Translations under genes and position numbers: made by a program | The notes under the pieces: generated by a model | The model's input: only the letters and a program-made list of their open reading frames with translations | What the model was told of the DNA's origin: nothing | Databases searched by the model: none | Assembly (NCBI GenBank): GCA_944739405.2 | Contig: OX123187.2 | Span: 41,520,394-41,584,393 of the forward strand | DNA length: 64,000 bases | Reading direction: 5' to 3' | From: Euclidia mi | Lineage: Eukaryota > Arthropoda > Insecta > Lepidoptera > Erebidae | In this document: positions 44,559 to 56,125 of the stretch, piece by piece | Layout: the number at the start of each line of letters is the position of its first letter | How positions within the stretch are numbered: the stretch's first letter is position 1

Positions 44559-46125
44559 TCGCGCATCTAATAAACTTATATACGGCTTATCGAGACTAAG
44601 TTTGGAGATACCAAATACTAAAACGTATTATAATCCTGTTATGAACATGTGCCACTCCCACTCTGACAATAAAATATCACGATATATGTTCACAGCACGA
44701 TTTGTTGCGTGTGACTATGGCTGACATTGGGATTAATTATGGATAAAACATTTGACCATTCTATGTTGTTATATCTAAATATTCTGATTAATTATGAGAT
44801 ATTACTGCTTCACTTTCTTATCCTTCTTCCATGTCCTTTCTTTGGTGTTCAAACGCTTTCCCCAATGTTTTAGTTAAAAAGTAACAAACACACATCCATC
44901 CTCACAAACCTCTGTCTTTATAATAATAGTACGATTATCCTAATGATTTTTATAAAAAAAATATAACGTAAAAATAACATTCACAAAAACTGCATAGGAG
45001 CTTTTTGTCTGGAAAAACAGTAGTCATGACGGCCATAAGTTGAACACATTAGAATATAATACCTATTGTAAGTAATAGCATTTCAACAGGTCACTCTGAC
45101 ATAATAACACGACCTCCTTCGTAGGAAGTTATTTCCTCAAGTAGCTCGTGCGTTGTTCATCTAATTAAAAATGTTTGAGTGTAAAACTGTGTAGGAGTAG
45201 ATAAGTTAATTAAATATATCTGAGAATTTGCACTTGTTGATGTCATCAAGTGTAAATTCCTTAAGGTTGGTATCTGCCTACTTATACTATGCAATGAAGA
45301 AAATATATTAATTAAGCAAAATGATTACGCAGACTCTCAAACCTGTTGAGATTTGTATCTCAGCACTACTGGACAGTAATGAACGGCTTTGGTATACGCT
45401 ACCGCTGCTTCGTCATTAGAGGACACGCCTACATCCTTTCTTGAAGATCAAACTGAGTGCGAACCAAATTGCATCAAAATCAGTTCAGAGGGTCTAGTTT
45501 GATTTTTGCACTCGATCGTCATGGTGACGATAGACTAGTCAACGAGAAAATTTCCAGTCATTTTCTAAAAGCGCCCCCGAACGGTCTTTCCCTATGGCCA
45601 CTATCCGCTAGGGGCAAACTCCTACTAAATCCCCAGCAGTACAGCCGTAAGTGTTTACTAGATTTATCTTGATAAATGTTATGTCATAACGACAAAGTAG
45701 ATTTACATTTGCAGGTGTAATAATGTTGGTATTGCATATTATGCAGGTTGCTGTTAATCTACCACTCCATAAAAGCTTAGGTACTGCTAGTTATATGAAT
45801 CAAAACAAAACGCTTATGGAAATGTTAGTAGCTCATTACTAAGTACTATATTATCTATTACATTAAATTGATTGTGTTATTGTATGTGTCGGTCACTTAA
45901 TGGATAACCAGCTTTTGTTGGGGTTAAGAATACAAAGTTTAAATACCACATTTCATTCTGGGAGCCGTAAGACGTAGGTACTCGTAATAAAATTATACTG
46001 ATATCATGAAATAAATAATTATTGAGATTAATGTCAAGCTGTAATTAATAGCAAATCACAATTAATCATTACTCATTTGTTATGTTGATCTGATGCGTTT
46101 TAAGTGTCAAAGATTACAAGTTTTT
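44559..46125. other. Intron 2 continued, nothing recognised
   Basis: No exon, repeat or hairpin that I can support. Confidence 0.35.
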
Positions 46126-46180
46126 TTTTAGTTTTTTTTTATAGACTCACGCCTGTATCTCCGAAGGGGTAGACAGAGGC
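46126..46180 (-). repeat. SINE family 1, 3' tail only
   Basis: ATAGACTCACGCCTGTATCTCCGAAGGGGTAGACAGAGG is the reversed end of SINE family 1, beginning in a poly-T (poly-A tail). Confidence 0.75.
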
Positions 46181-46184
46181 GTAA

Positions 46185-46300
46185 TATCCTCAAACCAAAC
46201 CCATCCTCACATTGACTTCCAAGTCTATTGTGACGTAAATTTGGAAAGGCCTACGTCCAGCAGCGGGCTACAAAAGGATGAGGATGATAATTCTCAGCAG
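46185..46300 (+). repeat. RTE-like retroelement 3' end
   Basis: GGAAAGGCCTACGTCCAGCAGCGGGCTACAAAAGGATGAGG encodes GKAYVQQRATKG and a stop, with a GATGAT tail. Confidence 0.65.
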
Positions 46301-49300
46301 TGGACTGTGAAAGACTGTATGATGAACTCAACGAGTAATATTCGAGATGTCATGGGACAATCTACACCCAATTAGATATGTGTTATGAGCAATATCTTGT
46401 TACGAGTGTCATAGTCATAATTTAGGATTATTTTTTGCTATTAAACAAGATTAATAATAAATAGTAAACGTTTACATAAACCGAAATAATTAAAATATAT
46501 TTTTTGTCTCTAATTAAATACCAGAGCCGTCATGTTTGATTAGCATAGAAAAAGAATACATTAAGTGTCAGTCAGTATTATTCCTAAAATTTAATCTGAT
46601 TGTCAGATTCTTTCTAATTAAATTTGAAACAATCGTTAACTAATACTTATCTTAAGATGGTACTGAATTGTGACTCCGCCACTTGTAATGGACATGACTT
46701 TTAACAAGAAAACACGATTAAGTGAAAATACAAGTAGGTAATTAACAAAACACCGAGTCAGAAAGAGAGTTAATAATTAAGAAGAAAACCATAATTAACA
46801 TTTAACATTAATATCATAGCCATTAAACTAATTACTGCTACCAAAAAATGTGATTAAAAACTTAAGTAGTGGTCAGGTTATAGGTCTACATGAACCTCTT
46901 CAAGGTCTCGCTGATTCGCACGTAAACAGGATATAAACTAAAGAGCAAAGGTAGATGAACACTGATTACATTAAAACACTTCGGATATTAAATAGTTACC
47001 TATTACGGCACATACATTTTAGAACAGTGACTGTTATGGAGCAAGAAGAGGTGGTGTTCCTCAAACTAAAGGGAGGATTTCAGAGGTTCCTCTGATTAAG
47101 TTAGGTTTTGCTACGATCACGCGTAGGTAAATTGCTTTCTTCCGTACTTTATTTAACAAGTAGGTACCATGTATGATAATATATAGAATACAGATGTGTA
47201 ATTTAGGTACAATAACTTAGTCTCTAATCAGTACACGTCAGTGGTCATAGTAATAATTATACATTCACTTAATGACAAAAATAACGTTGACATAGGTAAT
47301 GTAGAGCTGTTTATTTTACAATACTTGTTACAAATATTAGTCATTCAATTAAGTATAGGTTTGTACCTACCTAATTGCATGAAAGTAGACTTAGAATGCA
47401 TATAAATATTTTTTCGAATATAAATATTCGAGTTTCGAGTAGTATACAAAAATAAATCTAAGTACATACTGTTAAACATATGTCATAGCAATTTAATGAT
47501 AGTGAAGTTCTGTTTTAACCACTACTGTAACTGTAAGTATTTTTATTCTATTTGTATATGTAAATTACAGAACTAGCATCTCAATCATTGATAATATGTT
47601 CAACATAGTGATAACTTAAAGTCCGATTAAGGAAGCTGATTAAAACCAGTAACGTACTATGCATAATGTAAGTTAATATGTGTCGGTAATGAATATACAT
47701 TTAGTGTTTATTTGTAAACACATACATCACTCATTTCCGATAAATTAAAAAGATATTATATAAAAAACTACCAGGGTATCGTCACTTAATATGATTGGTT
47801 ATTCGATTGAACTACAAACTTTTTAAGTATTCAAGTCAGACCAAAAATAAACAATGCAGAGCGTAAAAGCGGTGCAGTCATGAATATTTTTACATTTAAT
47901 GTACATTTTAATCCTTCCAGAGCATTTTTTAACTCATTATCAACATTAGAGATGGATGTAGTATCGTTACAATTATAACGTGCTTTTATTAGTTCATTGT
48001 TGTGTGTCTAATTTGTCCTTTCTATTGTTTGTATTGTTTCAAGGCGTGCACAATATATTAATGTATCAATAAGCAGCTATAAGAAGATAAAGTTTTGATG
48101 AGATATGAAAAATATTGGTAGGTATGGTATATACCTACTACAACGTCAGGACATAAATAATATATTGTACAAATCTAAATCTGCTGAAATTAATAAGTAG
48201 CTGCTGAAATTAGTAGTTGGAGTCGGAGGTCTTAATAGAATGAAAGGCCATTTTATGAAGTAGAGACAGTGGATGAGACCAAGAAGTTTAGCTAGGGCCT
48301 TAAAGTTATTATGGTCAATTCACACAAAGCTAATAAGGTATAGAATATAAATAGGTACTACCCTAAATATATACCTACGTAAAATCATAATGAGTTTGAA
48401 ATATAAAACACTAACCAGCAAACTAAGAGCATAATTGTAATCGCAGCAACATAAATAGCATTGAATATACGTTTTGAGTAACAGATGGGTGAATAGAACC
48501 TTTATTTTGACAACTAAATAAAAACAGAAATTGTCAAATTCATTCATATAAAATCAAGATATACCTAAGTATTAAAATGAATATACATATGTATTTTAAA
48601 AATCACATAAAAACATACACTTGGTAATACTGTACAATCAAGTACAAATAAATTTAGGATAGATATTTTTAGATCCAGATGTGCGTTTATAGACTAATGA
48701 AAATGCAAATGTTATTTAAAATTATTTTAAAACTGTACATTAAAATTAAGATACATTGGCTTGTAGAAGCTCTGAGTTGATTTTCATGTTGTATACCTAA
48801 GATATTGCCCGTTCCAGCGCCCGCATGAAAGTACGAACAATAAACAAGGACAGGCCCCATTTTGTCACGATTTAAATAAATCTCTGGTTTCAGTTGCTTG
48901 TGGCCAGCCACTAGTTCCGGCCGAGCGTTTATACATATAAGTAAATTTACTGATAGCTTAATAAATGGGCCTCCTGTTTGCCCGCAATGTTATTACTACT
49001 CAAATCAGAAAGGCCTACGTAGTCCAGTAAAGAGTGGACTGCTGGACCTAATAGGGCCTAAAAAGAGGACTGCTAAAGGCTGTATCATGTTATATTAAAA
49101 GACTAATGTAACATAAAAATAAGCCCGTAAAGTACTTACACTGATCTAAGCCATCGATTATCGCCATCTTTTTGGTTTGCGCACGTCAGATGGCACTCAC
49201 ATTGATAGCTAAAAGCTGGAGGCTAAATAAGTATTCGATAAGATTAGATAAGACTACATAGTGAACCCGGCAGGCCTGCACGCAAATGTCTTGAATGCAT

Positions 49301-50173
49301 CCTGCATAACGCTAGGACGATGATAATGATGATGAGTTAGGGTCGTTTACAAGTAAGTTTTACCCGAGGACGGCGAAGCCAAAAGGAAGGGTAATGTTTT
49401 AAATAATTTTATTAATACGGAACCAAATTGTTAGATTTAATTTATTTAATGCGTCAATGCAACTACACATCACTGTACTTTCTGGAAGGCCTTCAAATAA
49501 GTATTCTCACATTACCTTTTATTACTGTTTACCTTTGGGTATGCACATATTTATGTTAAAAATTTACTCAATAAATTAACAGCTCTTCAGAAAAATCGTT
49601 CCGCTGAAGTACCAAGGTAAGTAATAAATAAGTAATTTCGACTTAGGGTATTTATTTTTTATGGCACTTAGTAACCAAGCATGCAGAAACTTTAAATTAA
49701 TATTATAGTGTATGTATGTGTATAAATCATTCGTTATCCAAAGCTATCCTTTCAGTATTTCAGTTTTATTCACATCGATCGGTATCGCACCCATCGACGT
49801 AGTCATAAATAATAGCGCTGTGTGCATAATTAAAAAAAATCTTAATGCAGAATAGAACAAAATATAATTATTTCTTCAAATGATTTATTGTAGGTACGTA
49901 TAACAAAATGTCATTTGAATTTCGAATTTCGTTACAGATTTATGATGACTGTAAATGTGTTTCTCCAGCAGCATAATTTTGCCTTTTTAAAATCCTGTCA
50001 TCACCAGAGATCCCTCTGCAAAAGAAAATTCTTGAGCCGCTATTGCCGTTCGTTATTTCAATTTTATTATTCCAATTCATGGACAGACAACAATATTTAT
50101 TTCAAATTTTAATAAATTAGCTAAAATTTACGGTCTTTTAACACACTGCGACTGTACGATATCTTATAATACT
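46301..50173. other. Intron 2 continued; weak repeat fragments
   Basis: AAAGGCCTACGTAGTCCAG..GTGGACTGCTGGACC (49010-49060) and CATAACGCTAGGACGATGATAATGATGATG (49303-49335) look like RTE and SINE family 3 tails. No exon recognised; an open frame at 49915-50112 has no domain. Confidence 0.4.
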
Positions 50174-50411
50174 ATCAATATATAAAAACAATCTTCCGTT
50201 ACTGATTGGCTGACAGACAACGCACAGCCAAACTACTGGGCGCCAGAAGCTGGACTTAGGTATGTTTGTTTCTTGGGCACTCCTCACAGAGAGGAGGGAG
50301 CACTAGTACAGGATTTTTAGAAATTACCACCCTGAAGGGGTGAAAAAGGTAAACCAGTTTGTATGTAGGTATTTTTGTGTAAGTAACGTGCGCACGGGCA
50401 AAGCAGCAGGG
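50174..50411 (+). mobile_element. Diverged Lep1-like Helitron
   Basis: CTGACAGACAACGCACAGCC..ACTACTGGGCGCCAGAAGCTG matches the Helitron family with many changes. Both ends are decayed. Confidence 0.55.
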
Positions 50412-50701
50412 AAAAACGTGTGCATATTATTATATTCCACAATCCAAGTTTGATATTTTTATGGTTTGAAATGCAATGATGAAACATATATAGGTATTAT
50501 AAGAATATTGGAAAACAAAATCTGTTTTGACAATTATTACACCTAGGTATACCGTATTTATTATTTTTGCTTTTTTTTGCACAAAATATACACTAAGGAC
50601 AATATTCTAATCCTAATACCGCTAATACACCCACATATTATAATATTTTATTATCAATGCTTTAAACAAAAAAGGATTTGAGATTATTATACTTTACGAT
50701 A

Positions 50702-50908
50702 TCTTAATACATAAAATCCTTGCGTTACTGACTGACTGACAGACACGCTACAGCCGAAACTATTGGGCGCAGGAAGCTGAAATTTGGCATGTATGTTCCT
50801 TGGGGACCGTAGGGGTGCACTAAGAAGGGATTTCCCGAAATTCCCACGGAATCGGCCAAAACGGGTAAGTTTAAAAAAAATGCAGGCATAGCTGCTGGCC
50901 TCCTCTAG
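50702..50908 (+). mobile_element. Lep1-like non-autonomous Helitron, 207 bp
   Basis: TCTTAATACATAAAATCCTT to TGGCCTCCTCTAG, inserted between A (50701) and T (50909). It has the same length as the copy at 43636 and is nearly identical to it. Confidence 0.88.
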
Positions 50909-51138
50909 TTAATAAATAAAAACCTGATATGATTTATAAATAATAGAGTTCAATGTCAAACAAACTAGTATTTTACAAGTCTAAGTTAGGTAAAAGAACC
51001 TACATGAACATCGGTAAAATATTAAAGGTTAATTATTTATAAAGATAATTCGATTTATGATATTACCTGACTCATAAAGGTATATGAAAAGCACAGCAAG
51101 GTACGAATTCTTATTAATAATAATCTGTGGCTAAGAAC

Positions 51139-52288
51139 CTAAAATCAAAATCAAAATCAAAATCAAAGTTCTTTATTTCAAATAGACCATTTCCTGGCAC
51201 TTTTGAACGTCATTATCATTACATAAATAATACTTACATTTAAAAAAAAAAACATTGTAGGTATAAATATAATAAATTACATTATCAATGGTTAAAAATT
51301 TAAATTATATAAAAAAGTTTTGAAATTGTTCATAAAAAATTAACTAAATATTATAACATTATAAAGATTCTCAACAAAACACCAAAAAAGAAGAAAATAA
51401 CAGTAGAATAAAATAATATAATTTGTGTACATAATTATTATTTGCAGATATCATTCCAGTTCAACTAAGCGACTAACTTGTCTTGTCATTTAAATAATCA
51501 TTAACTGTATAGTACGCTTTCTTCAGCAAAGTTGCTTTAACTTTCGTTTCAAATATATTTGAAGGTAATTGTAGCAAGGCAATGGGTAGTTTATTATATA
51601 TACGGATACCAAGCCCCACAAATGAGTCATGTACTTTATACAGTCGGTGGAAAGGAACATGCAGTCTGTGTCTATTCCGAGTGCTAATATTGTGAATATC
51701 ACTATGCTTAGTAAAAAGGTGGATATTTTTCCTAACATTCATTATGTTAGCAAAAACAAATTGAGACGCGACAGTGAGAATACCAATATCCCCAAATCGT
51801 TCTTTTAGAGACACTCTCGCTCCCAGCTGGTATATTGCTCTAACAGCCCGTTTCTGTAATACAAAAATGTTATTTATATCAGCAGCATTGCCCCACAGCA
51901 AAATACCGTAGGACATCACGCTGTGGAAGTAACCAAAGTAAACCAGACGAGCTGTTTCCACATCAGTGAACTGTCTAATTTTGCGGACTGCATGAGCAGC
52001 AGAGCTGAGTTTTCCTGCAAGGCAAGTTATGTGGGGACCCCACTGTAGCCTGCTATCTAATGTTATCCCGAGAAACACTGTAGAATCAATAGCTTTCAGA
52101 ACTTCGTTATTAATAATAAGATCGGGCCCAAGATTTTTGATATTGGGCATAACGAATTTAACACATTTCGATTTCTTGGCATTAAGAACAAGGTTATTTG
52201 CAGTAAACCATTGTGTGACTTGCGAGAGTGCACTGTTTACGTCGTCAAAATTATTTCTATTTCTGTCTACTTTAAAAATCAAAGAGGT
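51139..52288 (-). mobile_element. 5'-truncated CR1/Daphne-like non-LTR retrotransposon
   Basis: The minus strand starts inside the reverse transcriptase and ends in a (TTTTGA)n tail (seen on the plus strand as AAAATCAAAATCAAAATC from 51142). CTAAA occurs at both edges (51139-51143 and 52289-52293), a possible short target duplication. The 3' region CTTTATTTCAAATAGACC (reversed) is usual for this family in Lepidoptera. The fragment is about 1.15 kb. Confidence 0.85.
51473..52288 (-). pseudogene. CR1/Daphne-like RT, C-terminal part
   Basis: The frame opens TSLIFKVDRNRN, directly after where the catalytic YADD would be (family: YADDTSLIFKVD), and an in-frame TAG precedes it. About 270 residues remain open: the thumb region (TQWFTANNLVLNAKKSKCVK, LGITLDSRLQWGPHI), SYGILLWGNAADINNIFVLQ with KRAVRAIYQL, and a C-terminal tail ending NDYLNDKTS and a stop at 51473. 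No internal stop or frameshift is present, so the insertion is rather young, but without the endonuclease and catalytic motif it cannot act. Confidence 0.88.
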
Positions 52289-52293
52289 CTAAA

Positions 52294-52915
52294 CTCCGAA
52301 CACAAGCACTTCGCTGATCATAGGCCTAGATTTATCTCGGTTTCATCAAATACTATCTATTACTTCTATTCGTTTTTCCGCAGAGCGACTATCTGACCTT
52401 TAAATAATAGTCATATTGTATGGCTTAGACTGATCTAACGCTGACGTCAGTATATTTGAGGGCACTGACTCCCCGTAGCCACTGATACTCCTAGACGCAT
52501 ACATGTTCATGCCCGCTGAATCTGAAGTCTTGACTGTTTGTCAATGGTCCATCTATAAACCGGTGATCAATTCATGCAGTTTTTCTTTTCTTTTGCTTTA
52601 TCTGATATTCTTTTAAACTTTATCGCGTGCAACTACGGTGATTATCGTTTATGCCCTTTTTTCTTAGCCACTATAACTTACTTTGTATATTAGTCATAGC
52701 TAACAAAAAATAACCCTGGTTAACGTTTCATAATGACATTTAAATTCGTTCGTACGAGTATATACAGAGAGTTACAGAAAAATATTGTCACATCAAAGTA
52801 ACGTTCTCAAAGTTAATAGAGTAAAAATATATATTGATACTTTTTCCTAATTAGTGGTTTACGAATATTATACTGCATTTAATGAGCTGTCTATATCGAT
52901 AAAAACTATTTATTA
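52294..52915. other. Intron 2 continued, nothing recognised
   Basis: No feature supported. Confidence 0.35.
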
Positions 52916-53124
52916 CTAGAGGACGCAAGCAGCTACGCCTGCAATATTTTTTTAAATTTTCCTGTTTTGGCCGATCCCGTGGGAATTTCGGGAAATCCCT
53001 TCTTAGTGCACCCCTACGGTCCCCAAGGAACATGCATGCCAAATTTCAGCTTCCTGCGCCCAATAGTTTCGGCTGTAGCGTGTCTGTCAGTCAGTTAGTA
53101 ACGCAAGGATTTTATATATTAAGA
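52916..53124 (-). mobile_element. Lep1-like non-autonomous Helitron, 209 bp
   Basis: The plus strand shows CTAGAGGACGCAAGCAGCTA at the left and ATCCTTGCG reversed (CGCAAGGATTTTATATATTAAGA) at the right. On its own strand it runs TC..CTAG between A and T, as in the copies at 43636 and 50702. Confidence 0.87.
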
Positions 53125-55545
53125 TTAGGATAGCCCTGGTTAATAAAAATCCATGTCTCTCTATCTTCATGTGAAAAAATCCATCCATAAAATTAAACGT
53201 ATTCTGCTTGCTCCTGAAGTATGATCACAGCATTTTATAACACTCTGTACATAGCAAACTTATCGTCATTATGGCTTAATCTCCTCTTTTTTCAATATTT
53301 CGTTCGGAAGACATTTTTTGTCAAATATTTTATCATGAGGATGTCCTTAGTTTGCTATTGGAGTATAATATATAAAATAAAAGCGATAACTCTTAGAAGG
53401 AAAATTTACCAAATTTTAAATAGTCAATTAATGAATTTCATAACACCGTAATAAGCAATTTTTCTTTTAACATTTTCAGTTGCGCGCTTTGTTTATTACG
53501 GTCAAAGTCCTAGCAAAACAATATTGGTTCAGCGAGCAATCCACAAAAACCAATACCAAGGGCGGCACTAAAAACAAGTTAGATACGTGCTCGAACTATG
53601 TTTAGTCTTCCTCTTAATCTCGGACTGATCGTTGGCTCTGTAACAGCTTCCTGATGTCAAACAAATGGCTGCAAACGACTTTGAACCGATTCTTTGAATC
53701 AACTCACATCGTGTAAGTGAAGCCTTAACGATTTTGATTTCCGTGTGTTTCATTTCCAATTATTCGCTTGACGGAAGAACTAGTGTTGCGCTTTGTCATA
53801 AGCGGCGCCGCGCCTTTTTATCGTGTTATGATTTCAAGATTTTAGGTGTCGAACAGTGTGGTTTATTTGTGTGAAAATTTGTTTACGGATTAAGGATTAT
53901 TTACTGGCCAATAGGTATGTAATTTACGGTTTATGGAGTGCACAAATTGTGTGAATAGGTGTTATCGAGAATCCATTAAGTTGAAGGCATTAGAATCAAA
54001 ACTATTAGTTTTTTTAAAAATGTATCACTTAATTATAATATCCTTCTTTCTGGTATTTGTATTTGTTTAGTAGATAGGTAAATTAGCCTTATTACAGGCT
54101 TCATATCGAGGTCCATAGAAGTTAGGCAACAACTATTTTAAATTCATAACGGTGTACTAAGCTTTGATACTCGGCCGTTAGCGCTTTCTATCTTTTTTCA
54201 ACATGGAGAACTAAAGCTTGCCTTGCCTTTGCCCTTGCCTATTATTTAATGAAATATAGATACATTTTGAAGCGGAAATGCTTATTAGATACAAGTAATT
54301 TTATTTCATAGAAAATAAAAATTGTTGAAGCAAATATCTTAAGAAAATCAAAAATCAATCATGGGTAGCAGATAAAAGGAACTAAGTAAGATTAACGAAA
54401 TCTGTTTACTGATATCTGCATATAATTACTTAACGGTAAATAAAACGATTACCATTAAGTGAAAAGTAATATTTTCCCTTGTAGTCGAGAAAAGAGAAGC
54501 TCAAAGAATTATTGTTTTATGAAATATTTTGTAATCAATGTAATACATTTTTTCCAGGCCTAACTAAGTAATAATTTATATAATTAGTCTTTCTCGTTTC
54601 GACCTGCTTGCCAATTCCTTGGCTGGCAGGTGTAGGCTAAAATAAAGTGTTCATTGAAACTAACTAACACACCGCTTCAACCACTTTGTCAACCAATGTT
54701 TTAAGACTTGAAAGACATTGTTGAGGTATCAAAGGCATTATTATTAATCTATTGAGTTTTTTCCTGCTCAAAGCAGAGACAGTACGTAGGCAGTGCACAG
54801 CTGTATACCTACAGTTGCTGTTTAGAAACGATACAAACTCTTATATGGAGCCTTTTCCTTGGCGTACCGGGCGGTACACCAAGGTACGCCAAAGGCGCTG
54901 CATATTTAGGCATTTTTTTGTATATAAATTTGGTGTGTTTCTGAATTAAAACTCCCGTTTTGTTTACTGATGATACAAAATATATTTTATTTTATATTTT
55001 TTCTTGTTTGATATATTGACGATGAAAATTAACATTATTAACCCGTTACTTACTCGGAAGGCTAATTTTGTTCGGTTTTAAAAATGGTATCCTATATTTT
55101 TAGGTTGTGAGTCAATAAACAGAGCACCTTTTTATTGACGTCACAAATATCCCTTTTTGATCTCTTTTTATTAGCCGCTGACTGCGTATTTGGTATTTAC
55201 CCACAGCATACAGTTTGCACGTCACCGTGTAGGTCAGAGATAGCCAGTCTCTTTGACGCGTACCTTTTTAAAGCTGTCGAACCGGAATGCACATCTGACG
55301 TCAAAGCCCGCCCATGAAGGCATGAACATTACACGAACTTTTAACCTGCCTTTAATAACTAGTCTTTACACTAACAAATTGTTATTGCAGAAGGCATTCA
55401 TGTTGTTACAGTACTGACTTCCATTACATACAGACATTCTGAATTATATAATGATGTAGTATTCGCCTACATATTTTATCGCTCTAAAACGTAGTCTTTG
55501 TCACTCTAGTTTCCTAATTATCACCAGATATAAAAATCATACCTT
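53125..55545. other. Intron 2 continued; possible alternative promoter
   Basis: A GC-rich patch AGCGGCGCCGCGCC (53801-53814) is followed by a leader-like stretch and a donor GTATGT at 53914. This could be an alternative first exon. GTACGCCAAAGG near 54890 pairs with CCTTGGCGTACC near 54860 as a small hairpin. No coding exon recognised. Confidence 0.3.
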
Positions 55546-55559
55546 AAATTTCGCTCCGT

Positions 55560-55805
55560 CCTCCAGTGGATAGCTTATGCGACTGCTAATCGGAGGTCCC
55601 GGGTTTGATTCCCGGATCGGGCATAAGTGTTACTGGGTTTTTCGAATTCTCAGTAGCAGCACGGAGTTTGGTTATGTGCCTGGTAGCGGCAATAGGCTCA
55701 CCCCCTATTACGTTGGACCTAAAAATTCATGGCGAAATGTGGGTGTAATATAACACCTCTGCCTACCCCTTCGGGGATACAGGCGTGAGTCTATAAATAA
55801 AACCA
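55560..55805 (+). mobile_element. tRNA-derived SINE (family 1), 5'-truncated
   Basis: CTCCAGTGGATAGCTTATGC, B box GGTTTGATTCCCGG (one change), AGTAGCAGCACGGAGTTTGG and CTTCGGGGATACAGGCGTGA. AAATTTCGCTCCGT (55546-55559) and AAATTCGCTCCGT (55806-55818) are the target duplication with one base lost. Confidence 0.87.
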
Positions 55806-56044
55806 CAAATTCGCTCCGTTACGATGTGAAAAAGAACAATAGAACACACTTCGCACGCATGTCGTAGGGCTTTGAGCCGTCGCATAATTCAGTGGCGGTT
55901 GTGGTAACTTGTAAGTTAGTACCGTACAGTAATAAATAGTTAATTGAATGTTTGTGAAGTCCCAAACGATACAGGTTTTATACTTAGTGCAAGAGTAGGT
56001 AGTTCAAAAAATATATACCTAAATTGATTTAAACTGACATAAGT

Positions 56045-56125
56045 TAGTCATCATCATCATCAGCAGCCCTTAACAGTCCACTGCTGGACTAGGCCTCTCC
56101 TTTGAAAGGAGGAATTGGCCTTGGT
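56045..56125 (-). repeat. RTE-like retroelement 3' end
   Basis: CATCATCATCATCAGCAGCC, GTCCACTGCTGGACTAGGCC and TCTCCTTTGAAAGG are the reversed YVQQW-type ending with a (GAT)n tail. Confidence 0.65.
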
